Shown here: positions 52,151 to 60,336 of the stretch, piece after piece
Layout: the number at the start of each line of letters is the position of its first letter
Numbering within the stretch: the stretch's first letter is position 1
Assembly: GCA_014378465.1 (NCBI GenBank)
Contig: JACMNQ010000001.1
Coordinates: 1-64,000 of the forward strand
Direction: 5' to 3'
Origin: Oligoflexia bacterium
GTDB lineage: Bacteria > Bdellovibrionota > UBA1018
DNA: 64,000 nt
Notes under the pieces: model-generated
Databases searched by the model: none
What the model saw: the letters and a program-made list of their open reading frames with translations, nothing else
Told to the model about the DNA's origin: nothing
Program-made: the position numbers and the translations under genes

Positions 52151-52176
52151 AAGCAAGAGTGGGGCCATGATGACAC
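52151..52176 (-). promoter_or_regulatory. shared upstream element, copy 2
   Basis: 21 of 26 bases match copy 1 (49340-49365), with identical blocks AAGCAAG, GG, GCCAT and ATGACAC on the plus strand. It lies 81 bp upstream of the small lipoprotein ATG. Both upstream regions also contain AACTCTCTCT between the element and the gene. Confidence 0.5.
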
Positions 52177-52309
52177 ATTGCCAAATGTGCTGTGATATCC
52201 GCTTGGAATAAATCACCTCGCAAAAGAGATGTGTCTTGCTGAACCCGGAGTGACCAAAGTTTGGGCACTCTCCATCACGTTTGAATGGCCCTTTCCAGGA
52301 GACGCGAGC

Positions 52310-53788
52310 TCACTCCAGTTCAGGTTCCTGCTTTGAAGGCACGAGAGCTGGAGCGTCGGAACTTTCGCGCGATTGATCCACATCAGGGACCGAGTCATGA
52401 GACTCCGGCGCCATCGGCAGCGTGATCTCCGTCTTCACCCACGGGAGCGTTCGGTTTTCCGAACCATAGGAAATGGAATGAGCTGCGGATTTTTCGAGAG
52501 AACTCTTCCGTTTGTCGTAGCGAGTGATCATGTCCGGGCTCGCCCAGCCGGCAAATTCCTGGATCGCACGGTCGGGGACATTGTGATCGCGCGCATTGGA
52601 AATCGCCGTCGCACGGCAGGAGTGCGGAGACACCCGGTGCATGATCCCGGCCTCCTTCGCATAACGAGTGACGATGTAGAAAATCATCGAAGGGTCCAGA
52701 GCCTTGCCCTTCTCTCCCGTGCGATTGTTGCGGATGGGAGAAAATAGAAACTGGTCCTTGAGTGGATCCCTGTGCGTGATCTTGAAGTAATGCAGGAGAG
52801 CGTTCCAGACCGGCGCCGTGACGACGATGATTCGCTCGGCATTGCCTTTGCCCTTGAGCCGCATCATGTGATGCCCTCGTTCCACCGCAAGGTGCGACGT
52901 GCGGATACTGCAGAGCTCGGAGCGCCGAAGTCCGCAATAGAAAAGGACCATGAGAACGGCATAGTGCTGAGCGCCGGTACGGGTGTGGAGATTGGGCAGT
53001 TTCAGGATGCGCGTGACCTCAAGATCGCTGAAGCCCATCGTCTTGGACATGCGCTTCGGGTTGAGAAAACGCACCCCTTCGGCGGGATTCTTGTCGAGGT
53101 GCCCGTCATCCACGAGCCAGCGAAAAAAGCTCCGGAGAGTGGCCAGGTGCCGGTCAATGGTGGTGTGTTCAAGACCTTCCACCAGGAGAGCGTCCTTGTA
53201 AGCGATGAGCACTCCGCGGTCGAGCCGTTCAAGCGCATTCGGTTGGCTCAGTCCTCGAGCATGCAGAAATTTGATGAAGCGTTTCAGGTCTTTTCCATAA
53301 GCACGCTTCGTGTGCTCGGAGCGCTGATCCATGATGAAGCCCTCGATGCTCTGCCGGAGTCGGTCTCCAGGCCGGATGAGTTCCGCCGTGGCCAAGGTAT
53401 GGGGCAAAGCATGGGGCGGAATGGTCTGAGTTGTCAATTGGACGGGCGCTGACAGGACGGGCAACGAAGAGACGGAGTGGACGGCTGCAACCTGCGCGCT
53501 CTGCAGACCTCCCGGCACTTCAGCTTGAGCCGAGCTTTTCTTTTTGCGCGTCGCAGACGGCATCGAGGGAAGCAATGAAGAAGTGGAAACCGAACTGAGA
53601 TTTTTGGGGGCCGAGCGTCCCAAAAATTTGCTGAGCTTGCCCGGGCTGACTGCTTTGCGGCGAGGGGTTCGTCTGGTGGGCGCGGAAAAACCCGTGAAAA
53701 AGCCGAGACGTTCATTCTTCTTTTTGTTCTGCGATCTTGAACCGCTGAAACCGCGAAGGAGGAGGCTCCCGAGTTTCAGCTTCTTCAT
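52310..53788 (-). CDS. tyrosine recombinase (Xer-like) with basic N-terminal extension
   Basis: Site-specific recombinase. About 140 N-terminal residues are basic and Ser-rich and resemble no recombinase domain. The SAM-like core-binding domain follows (about 145-235, with SEHTKRAYGKDLKRFIKFL). The catalytic domain has Arg288 in CGLRRSEL, Lys314 in KGKGN, His389 and Arg392 in PHSCRATA, Trp415 in the His/Trp position and Tyr424 in TRYDKRK, so it looks active. No attachment sites or cargo were identified. It overlaps the btpA-like gene by 4 bp. It could be a dedicated Xer or a domesticated integrase. Confidence 0.85.
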   Translation of the reverse strand: MKKLKLGSLLLRGFSGSRSQNKKKNERLGFFTGFSAPTRRTPRRKAVSPGKLSKFLGRSAPKNLSSVSTSSLLPSMPSATRKKKSSAQAEVPGGLQSAQVAAVHSVSSLPVLSAPVQLTTQTIPPHALPHTLATAELIRPGDRLRQSIEGFIMDQRSEHTKRAYGKDLKRFIKFLHARGLSQPNALERLDRGVLIAYKDALLVEGLEHTTIDRHLATLRSFFRWLVDDGHLDKNPAEGVRFLNPKRMSKTMGFSDLEVTRILKLPNLHTRTGAQHYAVLMVLFYCGLRRSELCSIRTSHLAVERGHHMMRLKGKGNAERIIVVTAPVWNALLHYFKITHRDPLKDQFLFSPIRNNRTGEKGKALDPSMIFYIVTRYAKEAGIMHRVSPHSCRATAISNARDHNVPDRAIQEFAGWASPDMITRYDKRKSSLEKSAAHSISYGSENRTLPWVKTEITLPMAPESHDSVPDVDQSRESSDAPALVPSKQEPELE

Positions 53789-54708
53789 GCCTTGCGCTTC
53801 TTCAAAACTGGCTTCTTTCGGACCGGCTTCTTCGAACTTTCCTGGACCGGCGATTTTCCTTTGAGCGCTTCGCGAACCGCCAGGCGGTAGGCCTTGACGA
53901 AGTCGCGAGTGCGCTTCAAGTCGAGGATCTGTGCGGCTTTCCCGCCTTTTCTCAGGGCGGAGCCCACAATCACGCCGATTCCGGCCTGCACGATCTCGGG
54001 CAGCGTTTCAACGGTGGATCCGCTGCCGACAAAGACCGGGATCTGATGGCGCCGGGAGACCCGCGAAGCGCGTTCAAGTTGCTCACGTTCCACAAAACGT
54101 CCGGTCGTCGAACCGGTGATGATCACACCGTCGGCGCCCGCTCGCAGTGCGAGTTCCTCGATCGCCAGTTCCAGATCGTCTGACGAGAAAGTCTTCGCGT
54201 GTTTGACATGAGCATCGGCCAGAATCGCGACATCCACTCCAAGCCGATTTCTTTCACGGATGAGTTCAGCCGCATTGGCGTCGATCCAGCCCTGATCCGT
54301 GGCTGCCACGCCGGAAAGAATGTTGACTCGGATGAACTCACAACCCGTGACGGCCGCGATGGCCAGCGCGGAGCGCGCATCATTTCTCAGGACATTGATC
54401 CCTAGCGGGAGATCTGTCGCCTCACGCACGGCGGCTGCGATGACTGAAAGGCTGGCGATGGTTTCGGGAGGGACATGATCCTTGTAAAAAGGAATGTCAC
54501 CGAAATTTTCCAGAATGATCGCTTCAAACCCGGCCCGTGTGAGAGCCTGGGCTTCTCGGACGGCCCAGAGTCCCGCCTTTTGAAGGGCTTCGGCAGGATG
54601 CAGGTCACGCGCACCCGGTGATCCGCCGAGAGGAGGCAGGTGAATGACGCCGATGAGACCGGGAATTTTTTGGAGTCTTGTCTGCAAACCGGTTTTCTTG
54701 GAAGCCAT
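53785..54708 (-). CDS. btpA: BtpA/SgcQ-family TIM-barrel protein
   Basis: 307 aa. Family text VIHLPPLGGSPGA near the N-terminus, then ALTRAGFEAIILENFGD, PLGINVLRNDARSALAIAAV, FIRVNILSGVAATDQG, LADAHVKHA, DGVIITGSTTGR and VGSGSTVETLP. In cyanobacteria BtpA stabilises photosystem I; in non-photosynthetic bacteria its function is unknown, and SgcQ is a sugar-operon relative. A Lys-rich tail (about 290-307) is extra. It has its own predicted leaderless promoter and overlaps the recombinase gene downstream. Confidence 0.85.
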   Translation of the reverse strand: MASKKTGLQTRLQKIPGLIGVIHLPPLGGSPGARDLHPAEALQKAGLWAVREAQALTRAGFEAIILENFGDIPFYKDHVPPETIASLSVIAAAVREATDLPLGINVLRNDARSALAIAAVTGCEFIRVNILSGVAATDQGWIDANAAELIRERNRLGVDVAILADAHVKHAKTFSSDDLELAIEELALRAGADGVIITGSTTGRFVEREQLERASRVSRRHQIPVFVGSGSTVETLPEIVQAGIGVIVGSALRKGGKAAQILDLKRTRDFVKAYRLAVREALKGKSPVQESSKKPVRKKPVLKKRKA

Positions 54709-54714
54709 GGGAAA

Positions 54715-54743
54715 GTTTTAATGGAGTCCGCCTCGTTTGTCAC
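54715..54743 (-). promoter_or_regulatory. predicted promoter of btpA-recombinase, leaderless geometry
   Basis: On the minus strand: GTGACA (54743-54738), 17-bp spacer, TAAAAC (54720-54715), six bases to ATG 54708. No SD. Confidence 0.55.
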
Positions 54744-54778
54744 TCCCCTTGCCCACTTTCCTCAGGTAAACTTCAAGC

Positions 54779-55579
54779 ATGAAATCAAAATCTCATCTCC
54801 CTTGTCGGCTGACCGGTTGCGCACGGGACACTGCACAGATTTTCGCATTGATCTTCGTTTCGATTTTCGGACTCGCGGGGGCAGCGTTCGCCGCTGAAAG
54901 TGGACCCAAGTTCGGTCCAGCTGCAACTCGGCTCGCGCGGTCCCATGAGTTCATCAGGACTCACGCGGCTCCCGATTTCTGGGCGATGATGCCCTACTAC
55001 ACTGCCCAGCAGACTCACAAATCCTGCTCCGTCGCCAGCATCACGATGATGCTCAATGGATTGCGTTCTCAAACTGACCTGAAGGCTTCGGATCTTCTCG
55101 TTTCCGAGACCCTCGTGGCCGAAAAAAATGCCTTTCTCAAGAACGCGGTCGGTCCCAGAGGAGCGGGAGTCGCGCTTGAAGATCTTGCCAAATCTCTCCG
55201 CGAACTTCTCAAGACCTGGGATCCTGCCCACGTCTATGAAGTCGAAATCGTGCACATGACGTCTGATCCAAAGAAGGCCGCCGAAGCCAGGACGCTACTC
55301 AAGAAGGCCCTCTCGGAGAACGAGAAGTCTGCTCAAGATTTCATCCTCGCCAACTTTCTCCAGGGCGAGCTGACCGGAGACCCCGAAGGAATGGTGGGGC
55401 ATATTTCCCCAATTGGTGCTTACGACGCAAGGAACGAGAAGGTGCTGATTCTGGATCCGGACCGCGAGTACTACGAACCGTACTGGGTGAGTACGGATGC
55501 ACTCATCAAAGCGATGGCCACGCAGGACTCCGACGCCAAGCTCAACCGGGGCTACGTCTGGGTGAAGCGGAAGTCCTGA
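54779..55579 (+). CDS. exported phytochelatin-synthase-like cysteine peptidase
   Basis: A signal peptide (about 17-38, QIFALIFVSIFGLAGAAFA/AE). The C83-type fold shows QQTHKSCSVASITMMLNG with nucleophile Cys83, MVGHISPIGAYDARNEK with His208, and LILDPDREYYEPYWVSTDAL with Asp226, the three catalytic residues in the order and context of phytochelatin synthases. Bacterial homologues often only deglycinate glutathione or its conjugates and do not polymerise it. Only the N-terminal catalytic half is present, as in other prokaryotic forms. TAAACT ends 6 bp before the ATG, but no good -35 is visible. Confidence 0.78.
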   Translation: MKSKSHLPCRLTGCARDTAQIFALIFVSIFGLAGAAFAAESGPKFGPAATRLARSHEFIRTHAAPDFWAMMPYYTAQQTHKSCSVASITMMLNGLRSQTDLKASDLLVSETLVAEKNAFLKNAVGPRGAGVALEDLAKSLRELLKTWDPAHVYEVEIVHMTSDPKKAAEARTLLKKALSENEKSAQDFILANFLQGELTGDPEGMVGHISPIGAYDARNEKVLILDPDREYYEPYWVSTDALIKAMATQDSDAKLNRGYVWVKRKS

Positions 55580-55580
55580 A

Positions 55581-55613
55581 GGCAGGAAGATGCGAAGTCT
55601 TCCTGCCTCTTTT
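55581..55613 (+). terminator. Rho-independent terminator after the phytochelatin-synthase-like gene
   Basis: Perfect 10-bp arms 55581-55590 and 55598-55607 with a 7-nt loop, followed by TCTTTT. Confidence 0.8.
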
Positions 55614-55630
55614 CAATCTGATGGACGGGT

Positions 55631-56380
55631 CTATTTGCCTTTGACGGATTTCCAGAGTTTGGAGAACTTCGATCCGGATTCTCCGCCTGCCGCATTCGAC
55701 TCGCCACTTCCGAGAACTGATGCCGCCTGTTCCTGAGAGATCTTGCCTTCCGCAAGAGCGGCGGCGACGATTTTCTTGGCTTCATTTTCATCCATGGCAG
55801 GCGCCGACTCCGCTTCGATCGCCTGAGAGCTTTCCATGAAGCTCGCCATCTGCTTCTGAATTTCCTCAGGGCTCATGCCCGCTAGCGGATTTTCCATTCC
55901 CGCAGGAAATCCAGGCATTCCGCCGGGCATTCCCATACCAGGCGCGCCTGCTGCGCCTTCCGGCATCTTGAAGGATTTCAGAAGGGACTGAAACTGAGGA
56001 GGCAAGTGCTTCTCAAAGTCAGCCGCTTCGCGCGTGACGTCTTTACCGGCCATCGCCTTCTGCATGATGGCTTGCAGCTTCTGCATCTGACCCGCAGGCA
56101 AGCGCTGAAGGGCCTGCGAAAACTGCATCATCCACTGCGGATCAAGGCTGTTCACATCAAAGGGAAGTCCACCTGGCATTCCGCCCGCGCTTCCCGCTCC
56201 GGCCATCGCTCCAGACATTCCGGACATTCCGGTTCCCATCGAAGGGATGCTGAGCTTTGGAGCGGCATTGACACCGTGGCAGCGCTTGTACTTCTTGCCG
56301 CTTCCGCAAGAGCAAGGTTCGTTTCTGCCCAGGCTGGGGGCAGCGTGATCTACATTATTTTCTTCTGGGGTGTTGTCCAT
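55631..56380 (-). CDS. SEC-C zinc-motif protein with Gly/Met-rich middle
   Basis: 249 aa. The N-terminal SEC-C motif [19 protein letters not shown] (about 18-36) binds zinc, as at the SecA C-terminus where it contacts SecB. The middle is Met/Gly/Pro/Ala-rich ([28 protein letters not shown]), and helices follow ([26 protein letters not shown]). It could bind a nascent chain or SecB-like partner; that is speculative. It is divergent from the PMT gene with back-to-back promoters. Confidence 0.75.
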   Translation of the reverse strand: MDNTPEENNVDHAAPSLGRNEPCSCGSGKKYKRCHGVNAAPKLSIPSMGTGMSGMSGAMAGAGSAGGMPGGLPFDVNSLDPQWMMQFSQALQRLPAGQMQKLQAIMQKAMAGKDVTREAADFEKHLPPQFQSLLKSFKMPEGAAGAPGMGMPGGMPGFPAGMENPLAGMSPEEIQKQMASFMESSQAIEAESAPAMDENEAKKIVAAALAEGKISQEQAASVLGSGESNAAGGESGSKFSKLWKSVKGK

Positions 56381-56386
56381 CTCACC

Positions 56387-56415
56387 GTATTAACCAATGC
56401 GGGGAGATTTGTCAT
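56387..56415 (-). promoter_or_regulatory. predicted promoter of the SEC-C gene, leaderless geometry
   Basis: On the minus strand: ATGACA (56415-56410), 17-bp spacer, TAATAC (56392-56387), six bases (GGTGAG) to ATG 56380. Confidence 0.6.
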
Positions 56416-56416
56416 C

Positions 56417-56445
56417 TTGACCCTTTAAAATCTGCAGCCTAATCT
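56417..56445 (+). promoter_or_regulatory. predicted promoter of the PMT gene
   Basis: TTGACC (56417-56422), 17-bp spacer, TAATCT (56440-56445). Back to back with the SEC-C promoter. It would give a ~58-nt leader to ATG 56511. Confidence 0.5.
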
Positions 56446-56510
56446 GGGTGAACTTGATAGCGCGCGGCAATACGGAATCAGACCGAAATCAGGAATCACG
56501 GGAACCCCAC

Positions 56511-57986
56511 ATGCAATCCGAACCAGAAATCAGTCTCGCCTTCTTGAGTTCATCCTCCAATTTGCCATCCGCCGACCGGAAACGGACTCTGAAAAAAATT
56601 CTTCTCAGTTGTGTTCTTCTCTACTGGTTCGCGCAGGTCTTCTTTCTGATCAACATCCAGTTCCCCCGGACGCAGAACTTCGACGAATTTCACTACGTTC
56701 CATCAGCCAAGCAGTTCCTGCAGTTGAAAGAAAACCAGAACTGGGAACATCCTCCCCTGGCCAAACTCCTCATGGCAGGGGGGATCGCGATCGGGGGCGA
56801 CCGCCCACTGGGCTGGCGCCTGATGAGCACCGTCTTCGGTTCACTCACCCTGGTCGGGATGTTCCTCTGGGGACTGGCGGTTTTCAGAAACTGGCGAGCG
56901 GCCTGGACAGTGACCGCTCTCACGCTCTTCAATCAGCTCCTCTATGTTCAGGCCCGAATCGGGATGCTGGACACGTTCATGTTCGCTTTCATCGTCTGGG
57001 GACTTGCTGCCTTCTGCGCGGCCTGGGATCCGCGCCTGACGCCGAAAACCCTCAATCGCCTCCTCCTGTTCGCAGGCCTGATGTTCGGGCTGGCCAGCGC
57101 CTGCAAATGGATTGGCATCATTCCCTGGGCTCTTTGCATCGGTCTGATGATCTGTGTGCGCGTTTTTCAACACTGGGGGATCGTCTTCCAAAGCCCCCCC
57201 AGCTCGACCCACGGAAACCGAAGCTCCCGAATTTCAAATCCACTCCCGCCCGAAACGCCCTGGTACCAACCCGATCTGTTCAAGAGCGTCACCCTGGGGA
57301 GCTGGCTCCTGGCACTCGGCGTGATCCCGGTGCTCGCGTACTTCGCCACCTTCATCCCTTACCTTTTCATCAACCGCACCCCCACCTACACAGTGCTCGA
57401 TTTCTTCGGCATGCAGATGAAGATGTGGGAAGGGCAGCAGCGCGTGGTGAATTCTCATCCTTACATGAGTGACTGGAAGAGCTGGCCGTTCATGACCCGG
57501 CCCATCTGGTATGCTTTTGACAAGGAAGGTCCCGCCCAGGAGTGGGTAAGGGGCGTGCTGCTCGTGGGAAATCCACTGATGATGTGGACGGGCCTGGTGG
57601 CCTGGATGATCTGTGTCTGGAAATGGATCGCCGATCGCTCCCGGAAAGATTTTCTGATCGCGGTGATCTACGCCGCATTCGTCTTCTGCTGGATGGCCAT
57701 TCCCAGAAAAGTCGCTTTCTATTACTACTATTATCCAGCCGGCATGACGTTGAGTCTGGCTCTGACCTCCGTCCTCATGGGGCGCCAGAGACTTTCGGAA
57801 AATCTGACGAACCCGTCATCCAGACTCTCTCCCGTCAGCGCGACTTCTGAGCGCGCGTTCCCCTATGAGCTGGTGGCAATCGGGCTCGCCGCGGGAATTT
57901 TCATCTTCTTTTTTCCAGTTCTGGCCGGTCTCAAGATTCCTTCCGAAACCTTCCGGCGCTGGATGTGGCTCAATTCCTGGATCTGA
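56511..57986 (+). CDS. PMT-family membrane glycosyltransferase (GT39-like)
   Basis: A polytopic inner-membrane GT-C enzyme. After TM1 (IIL/LLSCVLLYWFAQVFFLI) the first periplasmic loop has TQNFDEFHYVPSAKQFL and NWEHPPLAKLLMAGG, the DE motif and PPL of protein O-mannosyltransferases. Some nine to ten further TMs follow, and the C-terminal half has the PMT 4-TM domain with YPAGMTLSLAL. It uses a polyprenyl-phosphate sugar to glycosylate exported proteins or lipids; the acceptor is unknown. The start at 56511 has GGGAA upstream; GTG 56448 would add 21 residues. Confidence 0.85.
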   Translation: MQSEPEISLAFLSSSSNLPSADRKRTLKKILLSCVLLYWFAQVFFLINIQFPRTQNFDEFHYVPSAKQFLQLKENQNWEHPPLAKLLMAGGIAIGGDRPLGWRLMSTVFGSLTLVGMFLWGLAVFRNWRAAWTVTALTLFNQLLYVQARIGMLDTFMFAFIVWGLAAFCAAWDPRLTPKTLNRLLLFAGLMFGLASACKWIGIIPWALCIGLMICVRVFQHWGIVFQSPPSSTHGNRSSRISNPLPPETPWYQPDLFKSVTLGSWLLALGVIPVLAYFATFIPYLFINRTPTYTVLDFFGMQMKMWEGQQRVVNSHPYMSDWKSWPFMTRPIWYAFDKEGPAQEWVRGVLLVGNPLMMWTGLVAWMICVWKWIADRSRKDFLIAVIYAAFVFCWMAIPRKVAFYYYYYPAGMTLSLALTSVLMGRQRLSENLTNPSSRLSPVSATSERAFPYELVAIGLAAGIFIFFFPVLAGLKIPSETFRRWMWLNSWI

Positions 57987-58902
57987 CTTCGGGCGCGTCT
58001 CCGGTCACCACATCAGTCGTCCCCTGAGTTTTCATGAAGAGGGGTTCATAGATTCGAAACGCATAGGCCGTCTTGAGGCCGAGACGTTTCTGAATTTCGT
58101 CACGAGATAGCCCTTCTGAAAACCACTGGACCACGATGGAATGACGGAAAGTCCGAGGAGTCAGTTCCCCGAGCCCAAGCCTCGGAGCGTAGCTTTTGAC
58201 AAGAAGTTCGATTCCGCGAGGAGTGATCGGGGACCCAAGCGATCCGAACTTGTTGTGACCGAGAAAAAGGTAAGGCGAGCTTTGGCTGAGAGCCATGGCC
58301 GCATCGTGAAGGGCCTTCGAAACCGTGATCTGACGTTCCGACTTTCCACGAAACTGCAGCAGCGCCGAGCCCGCGTTCATGCTCAGATCGTCAAAACGCA
58401 TGCGAGCCACTTCACTCACCTGGGCACCGGTCTCCGCCAGCATCCACAGAAGAACGCGGTTTCGGAGCTGAATTTCATTTTCGATCTTCAGATTCTGCAC
58501 GGCGATCAAGAGCTCCGGTGCTTTGACTGTGAGCGGCACCCGCTCCATTTTATGAGGAGTCGGCAACTTCTTGCCGACATCCAACGAGATTTTATTTCGT
58601 TTGGTGAGGAAAGTCAGGAGCCTGCGAACCGTGAGAATTTTTCGGCGGCGAGTGTTGGTCTTCTGTCCCTGCGCTTTCAGATAATCGTGATACTGCTCCA
58701 AGTCAGTGCGGTTGACCTGTGAAAGAGGCACGAGAGCGGATCCCAGACCCTTCTCGAGAAACTCCTGAAAACTGTTTAAATCCGAACGATAATTTTTGAT
58801 CGTGTGCGCGGATTTTCCGGAGCCTTCGAGATATCCCGTGAAGCTGCGAAGCGCATAGGCGAAGTCCAATTTTTTCTGATGCTTTCGTTGACAACGTGCC
58901 AC
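57970..58902 (-). CDS. tyrosine-recombinase-fold protein with degenerate active site
   Basis: 310 aa with the SAM-like core-binding domain (about 13-98, FTGYLEGSGKSAHTIKNYRSD) and a catalytic-domain fold. Compared with XerC/D (TGLRxSEL, K, HxLRH, LGH, Y) it reads TGAQVSEV (Gln161 for Arg), FRGKSER (Lys187 kept), TPRTFRH (Arg250 for His, Arg253 kept), RLGLKT (Leu276 for His/Trp) and RIYEP (Tyr285 kept). Three of six catalytic positions are lost, yet the frame is intact. It is probably a DNA-binding protein rather than an active recombinase. The 3' end overlaps the convergent PMT gene by 17 bp. GTG start. Confidence 0.8.
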   Translation of the reverse strand: MARCQRKHQKKLDFAYALRSFTGYLEGSGKSAHTIKNYRSDLNSFQEFLEKGLGSALVPLSQVNRTDLEQYHDYLKAQGQKTNTRRRKILTVRRLLTFLTKRNKISLDVGKKLPTPHKMERVPLTVKAPELLIAVQNLKIENEIQLRNRVLLWMLAETGAQVSEVARMRFDDLSMNAGSALLQFRGKSERQITVSKALHDAAMALSQSSPYLFLGHNKFGSLGSPITPRGIELLVKSYAPRLGLGELTPRTFRHSIVVQWFSEGLSRDEIQKRLGLKTAYAFRIYEPLFMKTQGTTDVVTGDAPEVRSRN

Positions 58903-58908
58903 GGGCTG

Positions 58909-58938
58909 ATATTACTGTCGTAGATTTGTCAATGTCAA
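58909..58938 (-). promoter_or_regulatory. predicted promoter, leaderless geometry
   Basis: On the minus strand: TTGACA (58938-58933), 18-bp spacer, TAATAT (58914-58909), six bases to the GTG start at 58902. A second TTGACA overlaps just downstream. Confidence 0.6.
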
Positions 58939-59095
58939 CGCGGGGTTTTGCCTTCTGAGCATTTCTCAAATGTGAAAATAACGCAGCGAATGACGGTATT
59001 CTTTTCGACAATTTAAAAGCTGCACTGCAACATTAAAAATCACCTGATCTGTCCCAGTGACTTCAAACAAGTGATTTTCAAGCAACGAGGACGAG

Positions 59096-60310
59096 ATGAA
59101 ATCAATTTTCCAAGTTTCACGAAATTCAAAGATGAGTCGAAAGAATCAGTGGATTGCAGTGGCGCTCGCGATGTCGATGACCGCAATCAGTGGCTGCAAG
59201 AAATCCGCGAACACCGTGAATGGCATCAGCCAGAACAACAATTCCGCGGCCGGCGACGTGATCAAGCTCGGGGAAGTCGGCTCGATGACTGGATCTGAAG
59301 CGACTTTCGGAACCTCCACTCACCAGGGAATTCTTCTGGCGGTGAAAATCATCAATGCGGCAGGCGGAGTCAAAGGCAAGCAGTTCTCCGTCACTTCGCT
59401 CGATGACCAGGGCAAGCCTGAAGAAGCCGCGACCGCGGTCACAAAACTCATCAACCAGAACAACGTCAGCGCGATTCTCGGTGAAGTGGCCAGCTCCCGG
59501 AGTCTTGCGATGGCTCCGATCGCCCAGCAGAACAAAGTCCTCATGATCACCCCAAGCTCCACGAATCCGAAAGTCACTGAACAGGGCGATCACATCTTTC
59601 GCGTCTGCTTCATTGACCCATTCCAAGGCACCGTCATGGCGAAGTTCGCCACCGAAACCCTGAAGCTGAAGAAAGTCGCCATCCTTCGCGACGTCAAGAA
59701 CGATTACAGCGTCGGCCTGGCCAATTACTTCAAGGAAACGTTCGTGAAGGCGGGCGGCACAATCGTCGTTGACCAGAGCTATTCGGCCGGTGACATCGAT
59801 TTCAAATCCCAGCTCACCGCAATTCGTGCAAAGGCTCCGGAAGCGATCTTCGTGCCAGGCTATTACACCGAAGTGGGTCTGATCGGACGTCAGGCTCGTG
59901 AACTCGGCCTCAAGGTTCCCCTCATGGGCGGCGATGGTTGGGATTCTCCGAAGCTCAAGGAAATCGGCGGGGCCGCAATGGATGGCTCTTACTTCTCCAA
60001 CCACTACTCTGAAGAAGACAAGTCACCCGTGGTTCAGGATTTCATTTCCAAGTACAAAGCCGACTATGGCGTTGTGCCGGATGGTCTGGCAGCGATGGGT
60101 TATGACGCAGTCGTGATCCTCGCGGACGCCATGAAGCGCGCACCGACCTTGAATACCGAAGATGTCCGCAAGGCCCTCCTGGCTACCCGGGATTTTCCCG
60201 GCGTGACGGGCAAGATCAACATCAACGACAAGCGCGATGCCGTGAAGTCCGCAGTTGTGCTGAAGGTTGAAAACGGCGTGTTCAAATACCAGACTACCGT
60301 CAATCCTTAA
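59096..60310 (+). CDS. livK: branched-chain amino acid ABC transporter substrate-binding lipoprotein
   Basis: A periplasmic-binding protein (type I fold) that delivers ligand to LivHM. A signal peptide with lipobox TAISGC (Cys about 35) precedes IKLGEVGSMTGSEATFGTSTHQGILLAVKIINAAGG, the standard family opening, then VSAILGEVASSRSLAMAPIAQ and MITPSSTNPKVTEQGDHIFRV, ILRDVKNDYSVGLANYF and GYYTEVGLIGRQARELG. SD GAGGACGAG. A lipid anchor rather than a soluble LivK is unusual for proteobacteria, but seen elsewhere. It heads a five-gene operon. Confidence 0.92.
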   Translation: MKSIFQVSRNSKMSRKNQWIAVALAMSMTAISGCKKSANTVNGISQNNNSAAGDVIKLGEVGSMTGSEATFGTSTHQGILLAVKIINAAGGVKGKQFSVTSLDDQGKPEEAATAVTKLINQNNVSAILGEVASSRSLAMAPIAQQNKVLMITPSSTNPKVTEQGDHIFRVCFIDPFQGTVMAKFATETLKLKKVAILRDVKNDYSVGLANYFKETFVKAGGTIVVDQSYSAGDIDFKSQLTAIRAKAPEAIFVPGYYTEVGLIGRQARELGLKVPLMGGDGWDSPKLKEIGGAAMDGSYFSNHYSEEDKSPVVQDFISKYKADYGVVPDGLAAMGYDAVVILADAMKRAPTLNTEDVRKALLATRDFPGVTGKININDKRDAVKSAVVLKVENGVFKYQTTVNP

Positions 60311-60336
60311 ATCAGTAATTTTACAAAGCGAGTCGC

